From the NCBI GenBank assembly GCA_026027325.1, contig JAMSLZ010000001.1, positions 2,728,001-2,792,000 of the forward strand: 64,000 bases of DNA, in the 5' to 3' direction. The notes under the pieces are model-generated. The model worked only from the letters and a program-made list of their open reading frames with translations, made no database searches and had not been told where the DNA came from. A program made the translations under genes and the position numbers. How positions within the stretch are numbered: position 1 is the stretch's first letter; each line of letters begins with the position of its first letter. The DNA comes from Actinomucor elegans. Taxonomy: Eukaryota > Mucoromycota > Mucoromycetes > Mucorales > Mucoraceae. Positions 11,605 to 23,600 of this stretch are shown here, piece by piece.

Positions 11605-13558
11605 TTTGATATTAATAAGAAAGAGAGAGGGAGGGAGGGGGGAGGGTATTGTTATAAGTTGCAGTAATAGTTAAGTTGTAATAGTAATAGTAATATCTTG
11701 TTCTTTTCCTTTTGGTTTCAATTTAAATTCAAAATTCAGTTACCAACCCAACATTACGTTAGGGATGATTAAATATTAAAAAGAAAAAAAGAACGTCGAA
11801 AGCAGAGATTGGCGAAATGATGTGATCACTTTTTGGTTGGCTTGTTTGTAAGTTTCAAAATGTATAGAGATTCTGCTTTGAAAGACAAGTGGAAAAGGGG
11901 AAAAAAAACTCTTCGACTAGGTCTCGGTCTGAATATGGGGAAAAATTTTGATTTCTGAGGATCATTTGGGTCAGAAACAGCATCGTTCTTGATTTTGACG
12001 AATCTTTATATAATATAAAATGATAGATAGATGGAAAGTACCTTAACAAAGTTCATGCAGAATTTAATCGCGCATCGAATAGTGTGATTATCATGTTGCA
12101 TTTCGTATCAAAAACTCCCGTTATAATTGACGTATATAAAACTAGTTTATTTTTTGGTTTTATGCTATTATTTGGAATATGTTTATAGAAAGAGATATGG
12201 AAAAGTGGTAACATATACTATCAAATGTAATAGACTTATTTGGCTTAGGAAACTTGTCTGGAACATAGAGATCTTCCAGCGAAAAAGTACAGCTAAAGTT
12301 TAGACAACTAAGAGTATAGGGATTTGCCTTGCGAAATTCAAAAATAATAAATTCAAACCCCAATATACAGTATGATTGATTGGTCGGCGACAATTAAATG
12401 AATAGAAGAGCAGCAACAGCGCAACAGTAGTACAACGAAATGAAAATTGGAGGTCAATCAAACCCGGTTGCTACTTTAATGTGACCATTGTAGAATAAAG
12501 AGAGTCAAATAAGCGTATGCTATATAATATATCTATTGTATTTCTACAATCGCCAAGTATATTTAAAAATGCTATGGAATGTGAGAGTTTAGTTTGATTT
12601 CAAGCTTTCTGGCTTTTTGATTATAAATAACCTGTTTTTATATATATATATATAATAATAAAAATGTACCTTTATAAATAAGGATCTATACTGTATTATA
12701 AATTAAGTGTCAAAAATGCCATTTGTTTAATGATACCCATCACTGAATTGAGTTTAAAAGGATTGCCAAAGTAGCATTCCTGGTGTATTTTCAACAAATC
12801 GCGCAATCTTTTTAGACGTAGTGATTGGCTAACGAAGGTAAAATTATAGATATTCTTCTTCTATATTGGGCAAGGAAAGTTTGAAACTGACGAATAAGAG
12901 AAATGTTTGGTTTCGTTCTTGAATTCAACATGCATTTGTTACTTTAATGCGAACTATTGTTAATAAAATAATATAGGTCCATATTGGGCACCTTAACAAA
13001 ATTTGTATACATCTGAATTATGTGCTGAGTAGCATAATATTCAGGTTACTTTGATTGTCCAAATGTCGAGCTATACTCGAGTTTTAATTAATAGTATAGT
13101 ATTCTTTGGATAGAAGCTACAAATTGGATTTTGATATACTGAAACCTCACAAAAGAAGATATCAAAATATACATTTATTTTCAAAAAAAAGTGCCTTTGT
13201 CTTATGAACATCATCATCAAAACTTGATAAAATTTTGTTCTGATGAAAAGCCAAAGGTCTGTCTGTATAGGAAACAATTGTAATGGTTCTATAAGGGCAA
13301 ATAAGCTATTGTAATATAAAATATACCTAGATACGTTTATATCTTATGGAATATTTAACTTGCACTGATTTTCTGAAGCATTCATTTATATATAACAGAG
13401 GGTTTTATATAGAACGTCCTTTTCTCAAGTCATACAAAAAACCCCTCTACAGGTTCTACAAAAAATTTTGTTTCTGCGCTTATTTTTCTCTCTCCCTCTC
13501 TCTCTCTTTTTTTTTTTTTTTTCCTTTTTACATTTCTAAACTTATATATATATATTAT
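11605..13558. other. Intergenic region, no gene seen
   Basis: This 1.95-kb AT-rich gap lies between the divergent WNK and CNOT9 genes. It carries a purine-rich GAGAGGGAGGGAGGGGGGAGGG tract (11621-11645) just upstream of the WNK start, TA microsatellites near 12637-12655, and two similar short segments around 12468-12500 and 12936-12968 (CTACTTTAATGTGACCATTG versus TTACTTTAATGCGAACTATT). A CT-rich tract at 13489-13530 precedes CNOT9. Short ORFs here lack coding character. Confidence 0.5.
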
Positions 13559-14984
13559 ATGCATCCGAACTCGCATCTTCACCAGTACTTGCAGCAGTCT
13601 TCATTAGCAGGTGCTGCTAATCCATTATCAGCTTCACTTCAACCTGGTCCCAACAGTAACATGAACGCGTTGTCTCAACATTTCCCCGCTATGAATCGTA
13701 ATGCTGGCGGTAATAACGCCGATCCTTTTGTTTATGCTCAAATGATGAGTAATGGTTCGCAGCAAGCTATGCCTATGTCTGCTAATTATGTTATGCAACA
13801 ACAGCAACAAGTTCATCAACAACAGCAGCAACAGGTTCATCACCAACAGCAGCAACAGCAGCAGCAGGAGCAAGCTCAGAAATTACAGCAATTAGATGAA
13901 GAAAAGATTTACGGTCTTGTTCTCGATTTACTTAATCCATCTTCGAGAGAACAGGCTTTATTAGACTTGAGTAAAAAGAGAGAACAGTACGAAGATTTAG
14001 CTCTGGTTTTATGGTATTCCTATGGTAAAATGAGCAAAATGAAAGTATAATTGTAGAGCATTATTGACATTTTTATTGTATAGGTGTAATTCCCGTTTTA
14101 CTTCAAGAGATTGTTACAGTTTATCCTTTATTGACCCCTCCTACCTTGAGTGGAGGCGCTTCCAATCGTGTCTGTAATGCTCTTGCTCTTCTTCAGTGTG
14201 TAGCTAATCATAACGAGACGAGAAGCTTGTTTCTTCAAGGTAATATGTTATTTTTGAATCACAAACGATAATCTAACTCTTTTTTACAGCTCATATCCCT
14301 CTTTACCTTTATCCTTTCTTGAATACAACAAGTAAAACTCGACCTTTTGAATACTTAAGATTGACTAGTTTGGGCGTAATTGGTGCTTTAGTTAAGGTAT
14401 ATACGTAATTAGGAGTATGCAAAGACTTTCATTAACATATATCCTTTTAGAATGATAACCCTGAAGTTATTAGTTTCTTACTATCAACTGAGATCATTCC
14501 TCTCTGTCTGCGCATCATGGAAACTGGTAGTGAACTCTCGAAAACCGTAGCAATCTTTGTAGTTCAAAAGATTCTTTTGGATGAAACCGGTCTGGTAAAG
14601 TATTATATAAACATTAGGCTTATTGTTTAATTAACCAACTGCCTGTAGTATTATATTTGTCAAACATATGAACGCTTCTATGCTGTAGCTACCGTTTTAC
14701 ATAACATGGTTAATCAACTCGTTGAAAATCAAGCTATGCGTCTTTTGAAGCACGTTATACGCTGCTATTTAAGATTATCTGAAAATCCAAGGTAAGCAAC
14801 GCGCATACTGCCCTATTGCTCGTGTACATACTCACTATTTAACTATAGAGCACGTGAAGCGTTACGTCAGTGTCTTCCTGAGCCTCTGCGTGATTCCACT
14901 TTCCATCAAGCCTTAAAAGATGATGTAGCTACTAAGCGCTGCCTTGGTCAATTATTACTTAATCTTTCTGATGGAATTAACTAA
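13559..14984 (+). CDS. CAF40: CCR4-NOT subunit CNOT9/CAF40 (Rcd1)
   Basis: Six exons, 13559-14024, 14084-14239, 14290-14396, 14451-14594, 14649-14791 and 14849-14984, encode 383 aa. The first about 120 residues are a low-complexity leader with Gln tracts ([20 protein letters not shown]). The rest is the highly conserved Armadillo-like Rcd1 domain: [119 protein letters not shown] and [19 protein letters not shown]. The product is a structural subunit of the cytoplasmic CCR4-NOT deadenylase. CT-rich and polyT promoter tracts immediately precede the start. Confidence 0.96.
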
Positions 14985-17139
14985 GGAACTAATATACATA
15001 TACATATATACTTCTTTCTTTATTATACACTATACTACATTTTCTTTTATATTTTACATATACACGCAAAAACACGCATACGGAAACAAAAAAAAAGAAA
15101 AAAGAAAAAAAAAAAGAACTCTCACTATTATACTTAATCATTTTAGGCTGGCTTGATTTCCTATTACTCTTTTTTTTTTTCAGAAAAAAAAATGTATAGA
15201 TTGTACATTTCCTCTCTCTATTTAATCCTTTTCTTCATTATTCCCCATTTTGTTATTAAAAAAAAATGAAAAATTACATATAAATCATTTAAAAAAGAGC
15301 TTATTCTTTCATACAAAGCGCGTCTAGTTGACGCATGATGTCATATTTGATTTTGATTGGATATCTGATATTGAATAAAGCTCATACGCATTATAGATTG
15401 GACAGCTGAGAATAAAACATGCTTGTGTGGGATTTCCTTTTGATAAACATTTTTTGAAACTATACAATCGTGTACAAATCAATAACAAACTGAGAAATCG
15501 TTTGTGAATCGTAGTAAAAAAAAGGTTCAAAGAAATGAGTTCTTCTTTCTAAAACGCCGTTTCTTAGGACTATTCTGTAATGAAAGTTGTATTATTAAAA
15601 AAAAAGAAATGTTTATTCTATGACATGTATTAAGCATTCAATGTGTATCTGTCATGTCTATGATCACAGTTCTAATTGTATATTATTCTGAACCAAAGAT
15701 TTTCAGTTATTTTATTGGCTAATGGTGCCTATAGTTATTTTTTTATCAGAGAAAAATACATCTTTGGTTCTCCTTTTAATGATGATAGATGCAATATGCT
15801 TAAGAGTGAATTGAATGATGTAATAATAATTGTACGTTCCCCATCAATTGGTGAAGTTTGCTTTGATAAGATCGATTTCCTACGCTTTTTATAAACAATC
15901 TCACGTACTATTCTTCAAGACTTGACTATGATACTTGCAGCTCTTGTCTTAAAAAATAATGTCTTTGTGATTTATGTATAAATATATATTGAGAATCTGG
16001 GCTTGTGGGGTATATCTAAGCGACTTTCAGCATCACACCTGACCTTGATTTAATATCACATTTGATGACTATACATATTTGCAATAAACTACTGCTATTA
16101 TTTAGTTAAATTACTTTTGAGTAGGTTATACGCTAATGATTGGCTGTAAAACACAGTCGTCTCTATAGATTCTTAGTTCTCTAGATCCATATATTTTTCG
16201 ATTGATCTCGGTCCAATGTTCCCATCTGGTAAGTAGTTCATATTCAGAATGAGTCGCTGCATCTATTAAAATCTCTGTTAAGCCAAAATCAAGTCAATAT
16301 AATTTAATGATCAATGCCATCGTATACATTTCGTGTGCTGCATTTCAAGATCTGGATAAAAGTTGTACCCCATATTCAGAATAAATTACTCCCAGTTGAA
16401 TTTTGAATAGTCTACCCTTGTGATGTGCAAAATATTTTCTTGTGTCCGTAGTAAATGCGTTGATGATAGTGACCTGCATTGTATACGTGTGTGCATTATG
16501 CTGGTAACGTACTAACCATAGATACTCTGTCGTGTAACTTGGGTCAACAAAGAGTAAGGTGATTGGTAAGCAATACAAAGCTGGCCTTTTGAATCTAGTA
16601 GTAAAGTATAGTCCACTGTACTGTACAAAGACTGAACATCACCCAAGAAGGAAAATGCTTGTATGAGTCATATCAACCAAGCCTTATTTTAAGCTTATAA
16701 ATTAGATGCATATGCCCAAATGATCACAAAATGCATAAGCCTGGTAATAGGCCTCTATTATTAATCAAAAAGTATCAATCAGTGTAAAGGTATAGTCTAC
16801 TTGTCAACGGGAAGGCCACGTATGTAACACAAATCTAGACTAGTTTCCCAGGGTTATTTTAGCGTACCCAAAGGTCTTTGAGTGTTTCAAGAGGAATCCA
16901 ATACATTTAGACTAAACATTAATAATAATAAAAAGGTACCGACTAATGCGCCGCTTCATTTCAGGTTTGAATGTCGCCATATTTTGCCAATCCCAGTTAC
17001 GGAATATCGAGCAGGAAGCTCATTTGAAATGAAAATGACGCGCCGTTCTACCCGTCACAAAAAAAAAAAAAGGAATTTAAAAAACTTTTTTTTTTTCCGT
17101 CCCTTCTGTCAAGTTCTTCTTTATATCAAATAACTAACA
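14985..17139. other. Intergenic region with repeats, no gene seen
   Basis: This 2.15-kb AT-rich gap includes the CNOT9 3' UTR, several A/T homopolymers (15080-15260) and dispersed-repeat copies at 16041-16275. A 72-codon ORF at 15676-15894 and a 77-codon reverse ORF at 16345-16578 have no recognisable domain and look like chance ORFs. The promoter of cystathionine lyase lies at the 3' end, including an A13/T9 run near 17060-17097. Confidence 0.5.
16041..16275 (+). repeat. Dispersed intergenic repeat, two copies
   Basis: One copy spans about 16041-16095 (GACCTTGATTTAATATCACA, then CAATAAACTACTGC). A clearer copy spans about 16194-16275: TTTTTCGATTGATCTCGGTC, then TTCCCATCTGG, then ATATTCAGAATGAGTCGCTG and CATCTATTAAAATC. 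The second is one of the best-preserved copies of the family. Confidence 0.6.
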
Positions 17140-18347
17140 ATGTCTCAAGGATTCGGTACTCGTGCTATTCACGCCGCTCAACACCCTGATCCCACCACTG
17201 GTGCTGTCATCCCTGCCCTTTCTCTTTCCACCACATACAAGCAATCCGCTGCTGGTGTTCATACTGTAAGTACGCGTGCATAGTTTGGTTGAATTGTGTT
17301 ATTCAATATCCTTTTGTATAGGGCTTCGAGTACTCTCGATCTGGTAACCCTAACCGTAACAACTTTGAGGAAGCCATTGCTAACCTCGAAGGTGCCAAGT
17401 ACGGTCTTGCTTTTGCTTCTGGTTCTGCTACCACTGCCACCATTGTCAACTCTCTTGCAAAGGGTTCTCATTTGATCTCTGTCAACGATGTCTACGGTGG
17501 CACCTACCGTTACTTTACCAAGGTTGCCTCTCAAATTGGTATTGAAACTTCTTTCGTCAACTTGAGCGATCCTGCCAATATCGAATCCTACTTCAAGTCC
17601 AACACCAAGTTGGTCTGGATCGAAACTCCCACTAACCCTACTTTGCGTATCATTGATATCAAGGCCATTGCCAAGCGTGCTCATGCTCACGGTGCTATCT
17701 TGGTCGTTGACAACACTTTCATGTCACCTTATTTCCAAAACCCTATTGCTTTGGGTGCTGATATCGTCGTCCACTCTGTCACAAAGTACATCAACGGTCA
17801 CTCTGACGTTGTCATGGGTGTTGCTGTTACTTCCAACGAGGAATGGTACAGCAAGTTGGCCTTTATGCAAAACTCTTTGGGTGCCGTTCCTTCTGCCTTT
17901 GATTGTTTCATGGCTCGTCGTGGTTTGATGACCTTGGAAATCCGTATGCAAAGACATGCTGAAAACGCTCAAGCCGTTGCCGAATACTTGCAAACCAACG
18001 AGCACGTGGAAGAAGTCATCTATCCCGGTTTGCCCTCTCACCCCAACCATGAATTAGCCAAGGCTCAACAATCAGGTTTTGGTGGTATGATCTCTTTCCG
18101 TGTTAAAGGTAATTTGGATAACGTCAACAAGTTGTTGAGCAACCTTGAACATATCACTTTGGCCGAATCTTTGGGTGGTGTTGAGTCTCTTGTCGAGGTT
18201 CCTGCTATCATGACCCATGGTTCCGTTAGCCCTGAAGATCGTGCCGCTTTGGGTATCACTGATACTTTGGTCCGTGTCTCCATTGGTATCGAAAACAAGG
18301 AAGATTTGATTGCTGATCTTAAGCAAGCTTTGGCCAAGGCTTACTAA
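17140..18347 (+). CDS. CYS3: Cystathionine gamma-lyase (PLP trans-sulfuration enzyme)
   Basis: Two exons, 17140-17265 and 17322-18347, encode 383 aa. The start is MSQGFGTRAIHAAQHPDPTT. Cys/Met-metabolism PLP-enzyme signatures follow: YSRSGNPNRNNFEEAIANLE, GLAFASGSATTATI, NDVYGGTYRYF, WIETPTNPTLRIIDI, DNTFMSPYFQNPIALGADIV and HSVTKYINGHSDVV, in which K197 is the PLP Schiff-base lysine. The C-terminus has SLGGVESLVEVPAIMTHGSV and VRVSIGIENKEDLIADL. The enzyme cleaves cystathionine to cysteine, 2-oxobutyrate and ammonia in the cytosol. Close paralogues (cystathionine gamma-synthase or beta-lyase) are hard to exclude by motif alone, but length and lyase-like motifs favour CYS3. C-rich third positions suggest high expression. 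Confidence 0.92.
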
Positions 18348-18539
18348 TATTTCCCTCCCAATCTCATTCAATAACTTCCTCTTTGTATAATAGTTCTCAT
18401 TTAGATATAATAATAATAGAAGAATAAATACTTTATAACTTGTATTATTTAACCAACTATTTTTTTTATTATTATTTTTGTTATTATTATTGAATGCCCG
18501 GTTCTGTGATATGAGAAAAGAAGAATAATAATAATTTAT

Positions 18540-19616
18540 TTACAAAAAGAATCGTTTACGACTGGTTTCCATTTCAGGCTTGAATATCCATTCGTATTCA
18601 CCATCACGCTTATAAATACCCTTCTGTAACCAACGAAGCTTAAGTGTAAACTTGGGTCCCAATTCTTGTAATCCTACTTTTTCTGTATCTCTAAACACAT
18701 ATCTATGACGACGCACAAAGATGAAATCACGCTGGTTATGGAAAGTAATCACTTGTCTGCCTTGGAATTCAGGCACTTGGGGTAAAAGTGCTTGGAACAT
18801 ACGACCAACTGTATGACCCAATCTAGTGTTGAAGTTGTTAAGAATCAATTCTGGATTATGTGCAGTAACGCGGCCATGACCCTATAATACAGTTAGCTGC
18901 CGTTCATTCTGTTCCAATCAAACCTCCCACGACTTACAGAAATTGATTTGGCAGGTGTAAAACTCGTTAATTTGAAATAAGCTGAAGGGCCGTCAGGCAA
19001 ATGTATTAAGGTAATTGCGTCTAAAAATTTGGGTCAGTTTCCTTTTACATACTCCAACCTTTTAACACTTACTAGGCACTTTGCGATCTTCGTTTACAAT
19101 AATAAGATCGGTGAATTCCTTCTCATTAGCAATCTTTATCACCTGCCTTAACTCATGCTTAGCACCACGTTTACCAAACTGAGCATCAGGAAACATGGAC
19201 ACCAACTCTGCACAGAAATCATAACAATTAGGTGAAGGATTCTTGCTCGATGTCACAAGAACCTTGGGTGTTTTGCCGCTAAAGTAGCTGGACAACTCGT
19301 CCATAGCTTCGTCTTGAGCAACTTCATCGTCTTGTTCTACCATAGTCTCATCGGCTTCTCTTGTATTATCTAGTGTCTTGGGTACATTTTCTTCTAAACG
19401 TTTCTGCAATCAATAGATAGCATGAGTAGGTAGATCAAAAATATAATAATGACACACACACACCTTTTTTAACTCGGGATTCTTTTCTTCGGCTTTAGCA
19501 AGTGCCTTTCTTTTAGTAGCCTTGGCTTTTTGCTTTTCAAGTCGTTGTTTTTGATAGAGATTCTCTCTCTTGTGTTTGTTTTTCAACTCGGAGGGACGTG
19601 ATACTGGTTCTCCCAT
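18540..19616 (-). CDS. RPF1: Ribosome production factor 1 (Brix domain)
   Basis: Four exons, 19464-19616, 19073-19403, 18938-19020 and 18540-18881, encode 302 aa, typical of RPF1. The N-terminus is a Lys/Glu coiled region ([20 protein letters not shown]). The Brix domain follows: [100 protein letters not shown] and [20 protein letters not shown]. It ends in the conserved [17 protein letters not shown] segment. RPF1 acts in the nucleolus in 60S assembly and ITS2 processing. The first intron is bordered by a (CA)n donor flank, giving a GTGTGT donor at 19463. The neighbour RPC1 is transcribed divergently 1 kb away. Confidence 0.95.
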
Positions 19617-20144
19617 GTTAAATTTTGTTATATAGATTCTAATGGTTTAATAAAAATCTTTTTGAGAGCTTATTTTTTGCTTTTTTGAAAGGTCAGGCAG
19701 AAAATCAGTCACACAGACAGTCACATAGTCTTCAGAAGCGATGGCATTTCACAAAGTTGCAGCTAGATCAAAGACCAGCCGAGATATCTCTTTGATTTTC
19801 AGGTGTAATATAAAGAAATATCTCCTTGTAATATCTACTGAAAAAAAAAGTAAATTGATGTAAGCAGGTAAAAAACGACCGGTTTATGCATGATTCCTTT
19901 ATTGGTTGGTAGAGAATGGCAATTCTTACTGTTACTGTTGCTGCTAGCCTGGTGAATTTTTAACACCAGCTCTGAGCAATATGGATTCAAAAATAATAAT
20001 GTAAAAATCATGGGGTGTTTCCGACGATTTACAATCAGTTGTTTATGTCAAAGGTCTAATATTTTATTTAAAGAATAATTATAAATAAATAAATCTCTAT
20101 ATACTTTAAGTTGCATAAAGTGTATGATAATTACAAAATGATAC

Positions 20145-20212
20145 CTCTAAAATACATTATCTAAAATACATTATCTAAAATCAAAATCAAAATCAAAATC
20201 AAGATCAAAAGC

Positions 20213-20239
<27 letters not shown>
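20145..20239 (+). repeat. Simple tandem repeat plus poly-A
   Basis: Two to three copies of a TCTAAAATACATTA unit run into five AAAATC-like hexamers and then about 25 consecutive A residues. This looks like slippage-derived simple sequence. A retroposon A-tail is possible but no body is recognisable upstream. Confidence 0.7.
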
Positions 20240-20240
<1 letters not shown>

Positions 20241-20243
<3 letters not shown>

Positions 20244-20504
20244 TAAAACTGAAAATTCGGGTCCAAGCTTAGAAATTCTCAAATTTGGGAATACATATGA
20301 TTGGATGAATGAAGACGCAACAGTAAAAGGATCAACATTCCAACTGTAGCTTATTCTATCATTGCCTTGTGGCTCCAGTGTGACCGCCATTTCCAAATAA
20401 AGACGAAAGTCACAAACCTCAATTTTTTTTTCTCGTTCTGAAAGAAGCCTTTGGATACAAAGCACTTCTTTTGTCTTGAAAAAGAAAGGAATTGGGATTA
20501 TCAA
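20241..20504 (-). other. Possible small broken gene, no known domain
   Basis: The reverse strand has an open frame ending SKLGPEFSVL with protein-like composition (VCDFRLYLEMAVTLEPQG, then NDRISYSWNVDPFTVASSFI), but no ATG near its 5' end except an internal Met about 49 codons from the stop. A second frame starting with ATG at about 20570 (MGIWFRTIKKTNLTIQVLIS) overlaps it and stops just after a run of nine A. A one-base slip in that A run would join the two frames into about 108 codons. It may be a pseudogene, a sequencing error or chance. Function is unknown. Confidence 0.25.
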
Positions 20505-20640
20505 AAGAGGAAATCAGCACTTGAATTGTCAAATTTGTTTTCTTTATTGTCCTGAACCAAATTCCCATTTTCATTACTTCATTTCAACACTATAGTCGAC
20601 ATTTCCCAACCTTATAGTCTTTAGAGTATCGATATATCAA

Positions 20641-23600
20641 ATGAAGGAACAAGTTCTCGACAATACACCGAAAAAAATGTAAAAATAAACGACTTTAGAC
20701 TCTCCAAACCGCGTTCAGTAAGCTTACCTTTTTTTTCTCTCTCTCTCTTTAGTCGGTACATTCAGTTTGGTGTAATGTCACCTCAAAACATGGTAAAGAT
20801 TGCCGAATTCGAAATCACGCAAAGAGATCTCTATATGCCTGAAAGTCGTACACCTATCAAAGGCGGTGTTTTGGATTTGAGACTGGTAAGATTGATTTAC
20901 AGCTGTATTTTGTTTTTGATAGATAATTAACCAAGCTGACAGGGTACTACTTTAAAAGATGCATTTTGTGAGACCTGTGGACAGAAAATGCAGGAATGTG
21001 CAGGCCATTGGGGTTATCTCAAGCTTGTTTTACCTATTTTTCATATTGGTTACTTTCGACCTGTCATCAACATTCTACAAGAAATCTGTAAGGCAAGTAA
21101 ACCTGCCTTGAATTGAGAGGGTGCCTTTGTCTGATCTTTTTTTATGTGTATGTATTACAGACCTGTAGTCGCGTCATGTTGGAAGAATCAGATCGTCGTA
21201 CATTTCTAAGAAGATTAAGAGCACCTGGATTAGATAACCTGCAACGTAATCGTATCATCAAACAAGTCAACGACAGATGTAAAAAAGTCACCTACTGTCC
21301 TCATTGTAGTGCTGTCAACGGCGTCGTTAAAAAAGTTGGTCCCATGAAGATCACACACGACAAGTACCGTTTGAAGCGTGTAGATGCCGAAGCAGAACAG
21401 TTTAGAAAGACTTTTGAAGCAGCAGCAGCTTCCATGCCCGAAATTAAGCCTCATATCAGCAAAGCGCAAGACGATTTGAACCCATTGCGTGTATTGCGAC
21501 TCTTTCAGCGTATCTCACCTGAAGATTGTGAATTGTTGGGTTTGAGTGAGGAACATGGTAGACCAGAATGGTACATTTGGCAGTACTTGCCTGTCCCTCC
21601 ATCTTGTGTTCGTCCTTCGGTTGTGCAAGATGATAACAGCAGTAACGAAGATGATTTAACCGCCAAATTAACCGAAATTATCTTTACCAATGCCATTATT
21701 CGTGCTGGTTTGGAGAGAGGTGTTACTGTCATGAATTTAATGGAGCAATGGGAGTTTTTGCAATTGGCTGCGGCCATGTATATCAACAGTGAATTACCTG
21801 GCGTACCTAACGCTAATTCGGGTAAACCCAGTCGTGGTTTATGTCAACGTTTGAAGGGTAAACAAGGTCGTTTCAGAGGTAATCTTTCTGGTAAACGTGT
21901 GGATTTCTCGGGCCGTACTGTCATTTCACCCGATCCCAACATGCGTATTGATCAAGTCGCTGTACCTGAACGTGTGGCCAAGGTGCTCACTTTCCCTGAA
22001 CGCGTCAATAGACATAATATTCACAAACTTCGTCAAAATGTTATCAACGGTCCATTTGTACATCCTGGTGCTAACTTTGTCCAAGGCTCAAACGGTTTCA
22101 AGAGATTCTTGAAGTTTGGTAACAGGCAAGAGATTGCTGCTGATTTACAGATTGGTGATTTGGTTGAGCGTCACTTGTCTGATAACGATGTTGTGCTCTT
22201 CAACCGTCAACCCTCCCTTCACAGACTTTCTATCATGGCCCATTTTGCCAAAGTCATGCCTTGGAGAACTTTCCGTTTCAACGAGTGTGTATGTTCGCCC
22301 TATAACGCTGATTTTGATGGTGACGAAATGAATATGCATTTACCTCAAACACAAGAAGCTAAAGCAGAAGCTATCGAGTTGATGGGTGTAAGTATTAGTT
22401 TTTTTTTTTTTGAGGGGACATGTATAAAAAAAAAAAAACTAAATATCTATTAGGTCAAAAACAACTTGGTTACACCTCGTAACGGTGAACCTCTTATTGC
22501 TGCTACTCAAGATTTCATTACAGCTTCTTATTTGCTATCACACAAAGACACCTTTTATACCCGTGGTGAATTTGCTCAAGCATGTACGATGATGGGAGAC
22601 GGTGAAATGAAGATTGATTTACCTCCTCCAGTCATTTGGAAGCCTCAGCGCTTATGGACTGGTAAGCAAGTCTTCAATGTACTCTTTAGACCCAACAAAG
22701 AGAGCAAGGTCCTTTTGAACGTGGAAGCCAAAACCAAATCATTCGTTAAAGCAGAAGGACGTCTTCCTGACATGTGTCCTAATGATGGCTGGCTTGTGGT
22801 GCAAAACAGTGAAATCATGTGTGGTTTGGTGGATAAGGCAGTGGTTGGTGATGGTAACAAGAACTCGGTGTTTTATGTCATTTTGCGTGATTACGGACCG
22901 ATTGAAGCTGCCAAATGTATGAATCGTTTAGCCAAATTGTGTGCTCGTTGGTTGGCTAACCGTGGTTTCTCCATTGGTATCAGTGATGTTACGCCTGGTG
23001 ATCGTTTGAGTAAGATCAAGTATAACGAGGTTACCACCGCCTATGCCAAGTGTGATGATATCATTGCTCAATATAATAGCGGACAGCTTGAAACTATGGC
23101 TGGTTGTAACGAAGAAGAAACAATGGAGTCGATTGTGTCTGGTATCTTGTCCAATGTCCGTGGTGATCTCGGTAAAGTCTGTATGGATGAATTGAATATG
23201 TACAACTCTCCCAGTATCATGGCCCGTTGTGGTTCTAAAGGTTCGCAGATTAACGTATCTCAAATGGTTGCTTGTGTCGGTCAACAGATTATTAGTGGTA
23301 GTCGTATTCCTAATGGTTTCCAAGACCGTTCTTTGCCTCATTTCTTGAAGCACTCCAAGAGTCCTCCTGCCAAGGGTTTTGTCAGAAACAGTTTCTACAC
23401 TGGTCTGAGTCCTACAGAGTTTCTCTTTCACGCTATTTCTGGTCGTGAAGGTTTGGTTGATACCGCTGTCAAGACTGCTGAGACAGGTTATATGGCTAGA
23501 CGTTTGATGAAGGCCTTTGAGGATTTGGTAACCCATTACGATCTTTCTGTCCGTAATTCAGAAGGTGCTATGCTTCAGTTCTGTTATGGTGCTGATGGTT

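Larger units (their letters stand above)
19617..20640. other. RPF1/RPC1 divergent intergenic region
   Basis: This 1-kb gap lies between two divergent ribosome/RNA-synthesis genes. It contains a short tandem of ATTATCTAAAATAC-type units followed by (AAAATC)n and an A25 run (about 20145-20239), plus a possible small reverse-strand ORF at 20241-20504 treated separately. No structured RNA was recognised. Confidence 0.5.

Noticed and set aside
17259..17690. Reverse ORFs over cystathionine gamma-lyase
   Set aside because: High third-position C/T bias of the real gene opens the antisense frames; no independent support.
22928..23536. 202-codon reverse ORF
   Set aside because: It lies antisense to conserved RPC1 coding sequence and shows no domain; it is a codon-bias shadow.
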